Positions 43,027 through 50,997 of a stretch of 64,000 bases of DNA are shown piece after piece. The stretch covers positions 558,001 through 622,000 of the forward strand of contig NZ_JAHUWT010000003.1 in NCBI RefSeq assembly GCF_019218885.1, read 5' to 3'. The translations under genes were made by a program, and so were the position numbers. The stretch's first letter is position 1. Every line of letters begins with the position of its first letter. The DNA comes from Bordetella sp. BOR01 (GTDB taxonomy: Bacteria > Pseudomonadota > Gammaproteobacteria > Burkholderiales > Burkholderiaceae_B). Below the pieces are notes generated by a model, which worked only from the letters and a program-made list of their open reading frames with translations, did not search any database and had not been told where the DNA came from.

Positions 43027-44595
43027 CTAGTTGATCTTGCGGGTGCGGTCGCCCCAATAGCGGGCACGCAGCTGGTTCTTGTCGTGCTTGCCCAGCGTGG
43101 TCAGGGGCAGCGCCTGGACAAAGTCGACCGACTTGGGCGTGTTGACCGGCCCCTTGGCGGCTCGCACGGCAGACTGCAGTTCGGCTTCGGTGGCGGTGGC
43201 ACCCGCGCGCAACACCACCACCGCCTTGACGGCTTCGCCCCACTTTTCGTCGGGCACGCCGATCACCGCCGCCTCGGCCACCGCGGGATGCGCGGTCAGC
43301 ACGTTCTCGACTTCCTTGGGGTACACGTTGAAGCCCCCCGAGATGATCATGTCTTTCTTGCGGTCGACCAGGAAGTAGTAGCCGTGGGGATCGCGGTATG
43401 CCATGTCGCCGGTATGCAGCCAGCCGCTGCGCAGCACTTCGGCGGTCAGTTCCGGCTGTTTCCAGTAGCCGTCCATGACCAGCGGGCTGCGCACGCACAG
43501 TTCGCCAACTTGCCCCGCTTCGACGGGGTTGTCCTGGTCATCCAGCAGTTCCACGGTGACGCCCGGATAAGGCATGCCCGCCGCCCCCAGGGTGTTGACG
43601 TCGGTACGCGCATGGTCTTCCTGCGACAGGAACAGGATATTGCTGGGGCTTTCGGTCTGGCCATAGCTTTGCACCAGCACCGGGCCGAACACGCGCATGG
43701 CCTCTTCGATACGCGCCGGCGCCATGGGCGAGGCGCCGTACGACAGCAGCCGCAGCGACGAGAAATCGGCTGTCTTGCAGTGCGGATGATCCAGGATGGC
43801 ATAGATCATGGTGGGCACCAGGAAGCTGAAGCTCGCCCGGTGCGCCTGCAGTGCCGCGATGTACTTCTCGGGATCGAACCCGCGCTGCAGGATGACCGTA
43901 CCGCCGCGCCACAGCGTGGGCACCAGCATGGCGCCGGCTCCGTGCGAAATCGGCGTCGGGCACAGCAACCGCAACTCGGCTGGCAACTGCCGCGCCGCCA
44001 GCAGCAATAGCGCCTGCATCCACACCGAACGGTTGGTCAGCATCACGCCTTTCGGCTTGCCTGTGGTGCCGCCGGTATAGGCCAGGCGGATCACGTCGTC
44101 GGGCTCGGCCGACACGCGCAGTGGCGCCGGCTCGAATCCCGTTGCGTAGTCCCAGAACGACGCCTGGCCCGGTACGTCGCTATCGTGCGAATACCAGTGC
44201 CGTACCGCCGGGCAGTGTGCGCGCAGCGCATCCAGGCGGGCCTGGTAACCGCGATCGGCGATGAACAGGCACGCCTCGGCGTCACCGATGATGTAGGCGT
44301 GGTCACCCAGCCCGCCCATGCCGTGCAGGGTCACCGAGCGCAGGCCCATCAGGTAGGCCGCGGCCATCACCACGAACACATCGCTGCGGTTGCCCGACAG
44401 TTGCGCCACCCCGTCGCCGCGCTTGAGTCCCAACGCCGTGAAGGCGGCCATGGCCTGGCCGATGCGCTCGCCCAGCTGGCGATAGCCAAGCTGCGACTGA
44501 TCGTCGATGAACGCTACCCGGTCTGGATAACGCGCGATCGCCTGGATGATCATGTCGCCGATAGTGCCGCCGATATGGGCGCGGTGTGTAGTCAT
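43027..44595 (-). CDS. AMP-forming acyl-CoA synthetase (ligase)
   Basis: A 522-residue ANL-superfamily ligase that activates a carboxylic acid with ATP and CoA. YTGGTTGKPKGVMLT is the P-loop-like motif, YGQTESPS the adenine motif, YPGVTVELLDDQ, LHTGDMAYRDPHGYYFLVDRKKDMI-type core (in part GDMAYRDPHGYYFLVDR) and a late KSVDFVQALPLTTLGKHDKNQ with the catalytic Lys. The ATG at 44595 is chosen because AAGGA lies five bases upstream, in preference to 44601. It heads the left operon under the LacI-type operator and feeds the SDR and lyase-like genes. Confidence 0.9.
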   Translation of the reverse strand: MTTHRAHIGGTIGDMIIQAIARYPDRVAFIDDQSQLGYRQLGERIGQAMAAFTALGLKRGDGVAQLSGNRSDVFVVMAAAYLMGLRSVTLHGMGGLGDHAYIIGDAEACLFIADRGYQARLDALRAHCPAVRHWYSHDSDVPGQASFWDYATGFEPAPLRVSAEPDDVIRLAYTGGTTGKPKGVMLTNRSVWMQALLLLAARQLPAELRLLCPTPISHGAGAMLVPTLWRGGTVILQRGFDPEKYIAALQAHRASFSFLVPTMIYAILDHPHCKTADFSSLRLLSYGASPMAPARIEEAMRVFGPVLVQSYGQTESPSNILFLSQEDHARTDVNTLGAAGMPYPGVTVELLDDQDNPVEAGQVGELCVRSPLVMDGYWKQPELTAEVLRSGWLHTGDMAYRDPHGYYFLVDRKKDMIISGGFNVYPKEVENVLTAHPAVAEAAVIGVPDEKWGEAVKAVVVLRAGATATEAELQSAVRAAKGPVNTPKSVDFVQALPLTTLGKHDKNQLRARYWGDRTRKIN

Positions 44596-44641
44596 TGCCA
44601 TCCTTGTCCGGTATCGATGAAGCCGGTCCTGGGCAGCGCCA

Positions 44642-44655
44642 AGACATCGTTTCAC
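44642..44655. promoter_or_regulatory. Weak second LacI-type half-operator
   Basis: AGACATCGTTTCAC agrees with the 44697-44710 operator at 10 of 14 positions and keeps the CGTTTCA half. It lies downstream of the start site, between promoter and ligase gene, where auxiliary LacI-family sites often lie. Function is only a possibility. Confidence 0.35.
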
Positions 44656-44683
44656 CATAATTTCCATCAATTCATGGTTGGCG

Positions 44684-44713
44684 AGTATATCTCTAAATGA
44701 ATCGTTTCATCAA
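44684..44713 (-). promoter_or_regulatory. Promoter of the acyl-CoA ligase operon with LacI-type operator
   Basis: On the minus strand TTGATG (44713-44708) and TATACT (44689-44684) are 18 bases apart. The near-perfect palindrome ATGAATCGTTTCAT (44697-44710) fills the space between them, overlapping the -35, so binding would block polymerase. The same layout is seen at 50819-50848. The lacI gene, divergent, starts at 44803. Confidence 0.72.
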
Positions 44714-44802
44714 CACCGCCAGAATCGTACGCGGGAACGTCGGCCGCAAGAGCCTGGCGCCATGGGCCGCGGGTTATACTCGCGCCTGGAAAAAGGACCC
44801 TC

Positions 44803-45834
44803 ATGCGACCAAAGCAGATCAGCATCCGGGACGTCGCTGCACTGGCAGGCACCTCGGTGGGCAGTGCCTCGCGCGTCATCAACGGCGCCGCCAATGTCAC
44901 GCCGGAAGTCCGTGCCAAAGTCGAACGCGCCATCGCGGCGCTGCGCTACCGCCCCAATCATGCGGCGCAGGCGCTGCGATCGCGCAGCAGCAAGACCATC
45001 GGCTGCATGTTCTCCGATGTCACCAACCCCTTGTACGCGCGCGCCTTCCGCGCTCTCGAAGCGCGCTTCTTTGCCGCCGGCTACATGCTGCTGCTGGCCA
45101 ATGGGCTGAACGACGCCGAACGCGAGGTCAGCATCCTGAATACTTTCCAGTTGCGCGGCATGGACGGCGTGATCATCGCGCCCGGCAACGAACGCGATGC
45201 CGGCGTGCTGGAAGCCGTGCAGCACCTGACCATGCCTGTCGTGATCTACGACCGCGACATGAACGTCGATGCCGACGCCGTGCTCTACGACCACGTAAAA
45301 GGCATCAAGGCGGCGGTAGGCCACCTGATGGCGCTGGGCCATGCCCGGATCGCGCTGGTGCTATGGCAAGCCAAGAGCCGCGCCGTGCGCCGGCGTATCG
45401 AAGGCTACAAGGCGGCCTTCAAGGCGGCCGGCCTGCCGGTACCCGACCTGCTGGTCCAGGGCCCCACTCCTACCAGTTCTGCCTACGATGCCGTTACCGA
45501 AATGCTGGGAAGGCCGGATGCGCCCACGGCCATCATCGCCCAGGGCACGCAAACCCTTAGCAGCACCCTGCGCGCCATCTCGATGACCGGCAAGCGCGTC
45601 CCCGACGACATATCCGTGATCGGCATAGGCGATACCGATTTCGCCGAGAACTACGACCCGCCGCTCACCGTGCTGCGCACACCGGTGGAATCGGTGGCCG
45701 ACTGTGCCTGCGCCATGCTGCTTGAACGCATCCAGGCACGCAACGGCGAAGCGCCCGAGGCACGCAGCAACATGTTTCCGTACGCCCTGATCGAACGCCA
45801 GTCGTGCGGCCCGGTCAAGCGACGCGCAGGATGA
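44803..45834 (+). CDS. LacI-family transcriptional regulator
   Basis: A 343-residue LacI repressor. The DNA-binding helix-turn-helix and hinge occupy residues 1-60 (SIRDVAALAGTSVGSASRVING, then AALRYRPNHAAQALRS), and the rest is a type I periplasmic-binding-like effector domain (GCMFSDVTNPLYARAF, GMDGVIIAP, DDISVIGIGDTDFAENY). AAGGA precedes the ATG by five bases. TATACT at 44775-44780 could be its -10. It lies between two leftward operons that share its presumed operator, and its 3' end overlaps the oxidoreductase gene by 20 bases in convergent orientation. Confidence 0.94.
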   Translation: MRPKQISIRDVAALAGTSVGSASRVINGAANVTPEVRAKVERAIAALRYRPNHAAQALRSRSSKTIGCMFSDVTNPLYARAFRALEARFFAAGYMLLLANGLNDAEREVSILNTFQLRGMDGVIIAPGNERDAGVLEAVQHLTMPVVIYDRDMNVDADAVLYDHVKGIKAAVGHLMALGHARIALVLWQAKSRAVRRRIEGYKAAFKAAGLPVPDLLVQGPTPTSSAYDAVTEMLGRPDAPTAIIAQGTQTLSSTLRAISMTGKRVPDDISVIGIGDTDFAENYDPPLTVLRTPVESVADCACAMLLERIQARNGEAPEARSNMFPYALIERQSCGPVKRRAG

Positions 45835-46795
45835 TCTTGCCGAAATGACGGTTGGTCTGCATGTATGCCAGGGCCTGCGCGCCCTGCGCCAGGGCAAAGC
45901 TGCGATCCACCGGCAGCCGCAGTTGCCCGGCGTCCAGCGCTGCGCCCAGGTCGCGCAGCATGTGCGCGGTAATCTGCCTGACCTGCTCCGCAGTGCGCGT
46001 GCGGAACGTCACTCCGCTGTAGTGCACGCGTCGCAGCGCATGCAGGTCAAAATCGAAGTTTGCCGTGCGGCCCGCCAGGCGGCCGACATTCACGATACGC
46101 CCCTCGATGGCGGTGGCCGCCAGCGTGGCGTTGAAGACCGGCCCGGCCAGCATGTCCACGACCACATCTGCCCCCGCGCCGCCGGTGGCATCGAGCACTT
46201 GCTGCACCCAGTCCGGCGCAGTGGGGTCAACCGCCAGGTCGGCTCCCCAGTCCGGCAGGCGCTGGCGCTTGCCGGCGTTGGTCGAGCTGCCGCCCACCCA
46301 GCCCGCCTTCATGTAGCGGGCGATCTGCAGCGCCATCAACCCCACGGCGGTCGATGCCCCATGAACCAGCAACGATTGCCCGGCCTGCAAGCGGCCATGG
46401 GTGACCAGGGCGTCGTGCATGGTCTGCAGGGCAATCGGTAAAGTGGCTGCCATGGCGGGGTCGAGGATGCTGTCCGGCATGGGCAGCACACGTCCCCAAT
46501 CGGCAACCGCATAATCGGCAAAGGCGCCGCGGCCCGATCCCATGACACGTTTCCCGACGTGGATGTGCGCCGGGACATCCGGACCCACCGCATCCACCAC
46601 GCCGGCCCATTCCAGGCCCAGGACCGTGCCCCGCCCACCCGTATCGCCGTGGCGGCGGCCTTCGGCCATGTACAAGTCGGCACGATTCAGCGCGCAGGCT
46701 TGCACCCGCACGCGGACCTGCGCCCCACCCGCCTCGGGAACCGGCGCTTCGGCCAGCACCGGGCCTTCGGCACCAAGAACGATAGCGCGCATCAT
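45815..46795 (-). CDS. Zeta-crystallin/quinone oxidoreductase-like alcohol dehydrogenase-family protein
   Basis: A 326-residue medium-chain dehydrogenase of the QOR class. ACALNRADLYMAEGR, LGLEWAGVVDAVG, SLLVHGASTAVGLMALQIA and FDFDLHALRRVHYSG are typical; the zinc-ligand pattern is absent, fitting an NADPH-dependent quinone or enoyl reductase. The nucleotide motif reads ASTAVG rather than AAGGVG. It is the last gene of the operon starting at 50757 and its end overlaps the lacI end by 20 bases. Confidence 0.87.
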   Translation of the reverse strand: MMRAIVLGAEGPVLAEAPVPEAGGAQVRVRVQACALNRADLYMAEGRRHGDTGGRGTVLGLEWAGVVDAVGPDVPAHIHVGKRVMGSGRGAFADYAVADWGRVLPMPDSILDPAMAATLPIALQTMHDALVTHGRLQAGQSLLVHGASTAVGLMALQIARYMKAGWVGGSSTNAGKRQRLPDWGADLAVDPTAPDWVQQVLDATGGAGADVVVDMLAGPVFNATLAATAIEGRIVNVGRLAGRTANFDFDLHALRRVHYSGVTFRTRTAEQVRQITAHMLRDLGAALDAGQLRLPVDRSFALAQGAQALAYMQTNRHFGKIILRVA

Positions 46796-46803
46796 CCGGC
46801 CGC

Positions 46804-47805
46804 CTATTGCGCCTTGGCGCCCGATTTCTTGACGATATCGCCCCAGCGGTCGATCTCGCTGTCAACGAACGCCTTGAACTGGTCGACGCCCATCAGATCG
46901 ATCTGGATGCCGGCTTCGTCGAAGCGGGCGCGTACCGTATCAGTGCTCAGTGCCTGGTTGATGGCGGCATTGAGCTTTTCCACGATATCGCGCGGAGTGC
47001 CGGCAGGCGCGAAAATGCCGCTCCAACTGGTGACTTCGTACCCGGGTACGCCCGCCTCCATCAAGGTGGGCACGTCTGGCAACACCGCGGCGCGGGTACG
47101 GCTGGTCACCCCCAGGGCCCGCACCTTGCCGGCCTGGATATGCGGCAGCGAGACGTTCAGATTGTCGAACATCAGCTGGATGTGTCCGGCCAGCAGGTCG
47201 TTCATGGCCGGCCCGCCGCCGCGGTAAGGCACATGCGTAAAGCGGGTACCCGTCAGTACCTGGAACAGTTCGCCCGACATATGGATGCTGCTGCCCGCGC
47301 CAGAAGAGCCCATCATCAGCTTGCCGGGGTTTTGCTTGGCATAGGCAATCAGTTCCTGCACGGTTTTCGCGGGCACCGAGGGATTGATCACCAGCACGTT
47401 CGTGCCTGCCGTCATGCGCGCGATGGGAACGAAATCGCGGCGCGCATCGAATGGCAGGTTGTCGTACAGCGTCGGGTTGATGCCGTGCGTGCCGATGGTT
47501 CCCTGCAGCAGCGTGTAGCCGTCGGCCGGGGCGCCGGCGACATGGGCAGCGCCGATATTGCCGCCCGCGCCGCCCCGGTTCTCGACGACGACAGGCTGCC
47601 CCAGTATCTTCGCCATTTCTTCGGCCAGGATGCGGCCTGTGGTGTCGGTGGACCCGCCCGGCGGAAATGGAATCACATAGCGGATGGGCCGGTCGGGATA
47701 CGCGGCAGCGGCCATGCTGGGCAAGCCTGCCGCCAGCGCCATGGCCAATGCGAGCAGGCACTGTATGCCGCGCAGCGCCAGGCGCGCGGGAAATCGAGAG
47801 GTCAT
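46804..47805 (-). CDS. Bug (TctC-like) periplasmic receptor
   Basis: A 333-residue Bug receptor. Signal peptide IQCLLALAMALAAGLPSMAAAA; then IRYVIPFPPGGSTDTTGRILAEEM, VVVENRGGAGGNIGAAH and DGYTLLQGTIGTHGINP. AAGGAG stands nine bases before the ATG. It lies between SDR and oxidoreductase genes and is the second receptor of this operon. Confidence 0.93.
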   Translation of the reverse strand: MTSRFPARLALRGIQCLLALAMALAAGLPSMAAAAYPDRPIRYVIPFPPGGSTDTTGRILAEEMAKILGQPVVVENRGGAGGNIGAAHVAGAPADGYTLLQGTIGTHGINPTLYDNLPFDARRDFVPIARMTAGTNVLVINPSVPAKTVQELIAYAKQNPGKLMMGSSGAGSSIHMSGELFQVLTGTRFTHVPYRGGGPAMNDLLAGHIQLMFDNLNVSLPHIQAGKVRALGVTSRTRAAVLPDVPTLMEAGVPGYEVTSWSGIFAPAGTPRDIVEKLNAAINQALSTDTVRARFDEAGIQIDLMGVDQFKAFVDSEIDRWGDIVKKSGAKAQ

Positions 47806-47849
47806 GATGGTCTCCTTGTGTCGTTGTAATGCGTGCGGCGCGCGCCGCC

Positions 47850-48650
47850 CTATTTGCGCAGGACGATGCCTGCGGACATGCCGCCATCGACCGGCAACTC
47901 GATGGCGTTGATATAGCTGGCCTCTTCAGACAGCAGGAAGCGGATCGCCGCCGCCACTTCTTCAGGAGTGCCTTGCCGCCCAAAGGGCATGGGCTGCGTC
48001 AGCCGGTCGGGCCTGGCCTGGGTGGCGGCGCGCCCCATGGGGGTATCGATCAGGCCCAGCATGACGACGTTTGCCCGGATGCTGGCCGGCTGCCCTGCCA
48101 GCGCCACCGCCCGGCACACGGCCGACAGCGCCGCTTTCGAGGCCTCATAGGCGGGATTGCGCCCACCGGGCCGGCGCGCTGCGGTAGACGACACGAACAC
48201 GATCGACCCGCCCGGCGCCATCAGGGGCAAGGCATGCTTGGCGCAGAACAAGTGCGCGCGGGTATTGACGTTGAGAACCTCATCCCAGCTTTCGGCACTG
48301 AGGGCTGCCAGCGGCGCACGGTGGCTGATCCCCACGTTCAGCACCAGGCCGTCCAGGCCCTGCAGGTCGGCGGCCGCCTGCTCGAGCAGGCCAGGAATCT
48401 GCGCCACATCCGCGACGTCGGCCTGCAGCGCAGTGGCGCGGCCGCCAGCCTGGACGATGTCGTCCACGGTGCGTTGCGCGGCATCGCGATCCCGGTCGGC
48501 GCACGCCACGCGCGCCCCGGCACGCGCGAGCGCCAGGCAGCTGGCGTTGCCGTTGGATGCCGGTTCGCGTGCGCCGGGCGCCCGGCCCGCCCCCACGACC
48601 AGGATGCGGCGGCCCGCCAGGCTGGCCGTTGGAATTTGCGTGTCACTCAT
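47850..48650 (-). CDS. Short-chain dehydrogenase/reductase
   Basis: A 266-residue SDR with ILVVGAGRAPGAREPASNGNASCLALARAG: the usual TGxxxGIG motif is altered to VGAGRAPGAREPASNGNAS, an insertion also seen in the 269-residue SDR at 42191. LNVGISH, FVSSTAAR and YEASKAAL supply the Ser, Tyr and Lys. It belongs to the LacI-controlled right operon, between the cyclase and Bug genes. AGGAG precedes the ATG by nine bases. Substrate unknown. Confidence 0.85.
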   Translation of the reverse strand: MSDTQIPTASLAGRRILVVGAGRAPGAREPASNGNASCLALARAGARVACADRDRDAAQRTVDDIVQAGGRATALQADVADVAQIPGLLEQAAADLQGLDGLVLNVGISHRAPLAALSAESWDEVLNVNTRAHLFCAKHALPLMAPGGSIVFVSSTAARRPGGRNPAYEASKAALSAVCRAVALAGQPASIRANVVMLGLIDTPMGRAATQARPDRLTQPMPFGRQGTPEEVAAAIRFLLSEEASYINAIELPVDGGMSAGIVLRK

Positions 48651-48687
48651 GAAAGGGCTCCTGGCCTGTGTAGGGTGGACGGCGCGC

Positions 48688-49716
48688 TCAAAGCGTGGCC
48701 ACGGGCGTGACCGGCGACCCCACCGCGCCGGGCAGGCGCAGCGGCGGTGCAGTCAGCAAGAACTTCGAACGGCCCTGCGCCGCCAGGGCGCACGCCAGCT
48801 CGGCGAAATACCACAGCTCGCCCAGGGGAATCCCATACTGGAACAAGCACAACTGATGCAAGGGCAAGCGCGCGCAGGGCTCGGCCGCCGGGCTGGCCGG
48901 AATGCCCTCTACCGCATAGTTGTCGGCACATAGCGCGGCAATGCCGCTGTCGACGACCCAGCGCCGCAGGCGTTCGTCGCGGCCGTCCAGCACCGCGCAG
49001 CTGCTGTCCAGTACCGCCAGGTCGGGCGTGCCGGCCATTGCCAGCAGCTTGTCGGCGAATCCCGTATACAGGCACAGCATGTCGCCGGCCTGGATGTCGC
49101 CGCCGGCCGCATCCACGGCGCGCATCAGCAAGTCATAGCCGACATACTGGCGGGCATCGCCGCACAGCGCGTGCAGATCCAGCAGCACGCCGCGCGACTG
49201 GATGGCTTTCTCGGCCATGGTCTGGATGCCCAGCCGGTGCGCGCGCGCCGGCGCCTGGCCGGCCGGCCCGACCACGTCCGTACCGGCGCGGAAACCGTTG
49301 TAGTAGACCGCGACGGGCTGGCCGTTGCCGTCCACGTCGAACAGGTGCCCCACATGCGCAAAGCTGTCCCATTGCGTGGAGTATTGCGTATGCAGGGTTA
49401 CCGCGTCATCGCAGACCACATCGGTATGCGCATGGCCGGTGGGGTCGACCGGCAAGTTGTAGACAGGCCGGCCATCGCGCCGCGTCGGTGCCAGCGCGGG
49501 CGGATGCCGGCGCGGGTTCAGCACATTGCCACCGGGCAGGTCCAGCGGCAAGCTCAGGCAGATGCTGCGCCCGTCGCGCACTTCGCGCACGCCCCGCAGC
49601 ACCGCCTGGGGCGTGATCAGATTCAGCCTGCCCAGTTCATCGTCGGGGCCGAAGTCGCCCCAGTTCGATTGCGGCGGTCGCATCTTCCAGCGTTGGTTCA
49701 TTTCCTGTCGTCCCAT
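48688..49716 (-). CDS. Cyclase family protein (kynurenine formamidase-like hydrolase)
   Basis: A 342-residue member of the cyclase/formamidase-like superfamily. GRLNLITPQAVLRG, SLPLDLP, LHTQYSTQWDSFAHVGHLFD (metal-site region; in part TQWDSFAHVG) and ALCADNYAVEG are visible. Related enzymes hydrolyse amides or lactams such as formylkynurenine or isatin. Its ATG at 49716 is kept because it gives the longest consistent frame, but 49701 is possible. It starts ten bases after the Bug gene stop at 49726 and is in the LacI-controlled operon. A ring-opening hydrolase role would fit the neighbours. Confidence 0.82.
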   Translation of the reverse strand: MGRQEMNQRWKMRPPQSNWGDFGPDDELGRLNLITPQAVLRGVREVRDGRSICLSLPLDLPGGNVLNPRRHPPALAPTRRDGRPVYNLPVDPTGHAHTDVVCDDAVTLHTQYSTQWDSFAHVGHLFDVDGNGQPVAVYYNGFRAGTDVVGPAGQAPARAHRLGIQTMAEKAIQSRGVLLDLHALCGDARQYVGYDLLMRAVDAAGGDIQAGDMLCLYTGFADKLLAMAGTPDLAVLDSSCAVLDGRDERLRRWVVDSGIAALCADNYAVEGIPASPAAEPCARLPLHQLCLFQYGIPLGELWYFAELACALAAQGRSKFLLTAPPLRLPGAVGSPVTPVATL

Positions 49717-49725
49717 ACCCGCGCG

Positions 49726-50757
49726 TCACAACTGCACATGCGCGGTTTGCACAATGTCTTTCCAGCGACCGGCCTCGGCCGCCACGAATGCCGGAAACGC
49801 TTGCGCGTCCAGGCGCCGCAACAGTTCGGTGCCGTTCTGGGCGGCACGTGCCTGCAAGGCCGGATCCTCGAGCACGCGGCGGCAGGCATCGGACAGTACC
49901 GCGACGGCATCCGCCGGTGTGCCGCGCGGCGCAAACAGCCCCGACCACACTGACGACTGCGCCCCGCCATATCCAGCCGCAGCAATGGTGGGCACGCCCG
50001 GCAGGCTGGGCAAGGGCTGCGGGCCGGTCGTGACCAGCGCACGCAACTTGCCGGCGCCGATCAGCGGCAGGCTGGTAATGGGGTAGTCGAACATCACGTC
50101 CACGGTGCCGGCCATCAGGTCGTTCATTGCCAGGCCGGCGCCCTTGTAGGGCACATGCAGCAACCGGATACCGGCCACCTGCTGCAGCAGTTCGGCCACA
50201 AGGTGCTGCGCGGTACCCACGCCAGCCGACGCATAGGTCAATCGGCCAGGCTGCTTGCGCGCCAGCGCCAGGAATTCGTCGAATGTGGCAAACGGCGCCT
50301 TCGTGCCGGTCACCAGCACATTGAAATCGGCGAACAAGCCGTGCACGGGTACGAAATCGCGCACCGGATCGTAGGGAAAATCCTTGTACAGATAGCGGTT
50401 CGCGGCATGCGTGCCATTGGTGCCGAACATCAGGCTGTATCCGTCCGGCGCCGCGCGCGTGGCCACGCCCAGTGCGATGTTGCCCCCCGCGCCTGGCCGG
50501 TTGTCCACGACAAAAGGCTGCCCCAGCCGCCCCGCCAGTTTCTCGGCGACCAGGCGGGCATTGCTGTCGGCAATGCCGCCCGCGGCGAACGGAACATAGA
50601 GTGTCAGCGGCCGCGCAGGGTAGCCCGCCGCCCGGCTGGGCCCGCACACCCCCAGCGCGGCCATGGCGGCCAGGAAGCTGCGCCGCCCCATCAAGGCAGG
50701 CGCGTGTTCTTTCCTTGCATATTGAACCGATTCATTTAATGGACCGAAGAATGCCAC
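49726..50757 (-). CDS. Bug (TctC-like) periplasmic receptor, first gene of the LacI-controlled operon
   Basis: A 343-residue Bug receptor. GTG at 50757 is chosen because AGGAGG is five bases upstream; an ATG at 50691 (MGRRSFLAAMAAL) has no good site. The signal carries a twin-arginine-like GRRSFLAAM preceded by 22 extra residues. TLYVPFAAGGIADSNARLVAEKL, VVDNRPGAGGNIAL and DGYSLMFGTNGTHAAN are family blocks. A LacI-type operator at 50722-50735 lies inside the first codons, so the start choice also decides whether that site is coding. It heads the operon running to 45815. Confidence 0.88.
   Translation of the reverse strand: MAFFGPLNESVQYARKEHAPALMGRRSFLAAMAALGVCGPSRAAGYPARPLTLYVPFAAGGIADSNARLVAEKLAGRLGQPFVVDNRPGAGGNIALGVATRAAPDGYSLMFGTNGTHAANRYLYKDFPYDPVRDFVPVHGLFADFNVLVTGTKAPFATFDEFLALARKQPGRLTYASAGVGTAQHLVAELLQQVAGIRLLHVPYKGAGLAMNDLMAGTVDVMFDYPITSLPLIGAGKLRALVTTGPQPLPSLPGVPTIAAAGYGGAQSSVWSGLFAPRGTPADAVAVLSDACRRVLEDPALQARAAQNGTELLRRLDAQAFPAFVAAEAGRWKDIVQTAHVQL
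50722..50735. promoter_or_regulatory. LacI-type operator inside the 5' end of the Bug gene
   Basis: TTGAACCGATTCAT matches the pattern of the sites at 44697 and 50832 in 13 of 14 consensus positions. It lies 110 bases downstream of the promoter operator at 50832-50845, a distance that could allow DNA looping. If the GTG start at 50757 is right, it is within codons 8-12. Confidence 0.6.
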
Positions 50758-50818
50758 GTCGCCTCCTGTTTTTGTTGATAACCCATGTTTATAGGCGCCG
50801 GTTTCAGAAATTTCGGCA

Positions 50819-50848
50819 ACTCTAGCACATAATGAAACGGTTCATCAA
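50819..50848 (-). promoter_or_regulatory. Promoter of the right LacI-controlled operon with operator
   Basis: On the minus strand TTGATG (50848-50843) and TAGAGT (50824-50819) are 18 bases apart, with ATGAAACGGTTCAT (50832-50845) covering the spacer and -35. The -35 sequence, the spacer length and operator position are the same as at 44684-44713. A start near 50813 leaves a leader of about 55 bases before the GTG at 50757. Confidence 0.72.
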
Positions 50849-50926
50849 TAGAGTGGATGACGACTTGCCCGGCCCGGCAGGGACGCCGGGACGGTGGCGG
50901 CAATCATGGAAACCGGAAACAAAAGA

Positions 50927-50956
50927 GCCGTCCCTGCCCGCGTGGGCAGGGACGGC
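50927..50956 (-). terminator. Rho-independent terminator of the amidase operon
   Basis: A perfect 13-base stem, GCCGTCCCTGCCC (50927-50939) with GGGCAGGGACGGC (50944-50956), loop of four bases. On the minus strand it is followed by TCTTTTGTTT. It lies 42 bases beyond the amidase stop and just upstream of the operator of the next operon, so it separates the two. Confidence 0.88.
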
Positions 50957-50997
50957 CTGTCAGGGTGGTCCGGCCGCGCTGGCCGGTGCTGCGCCGT

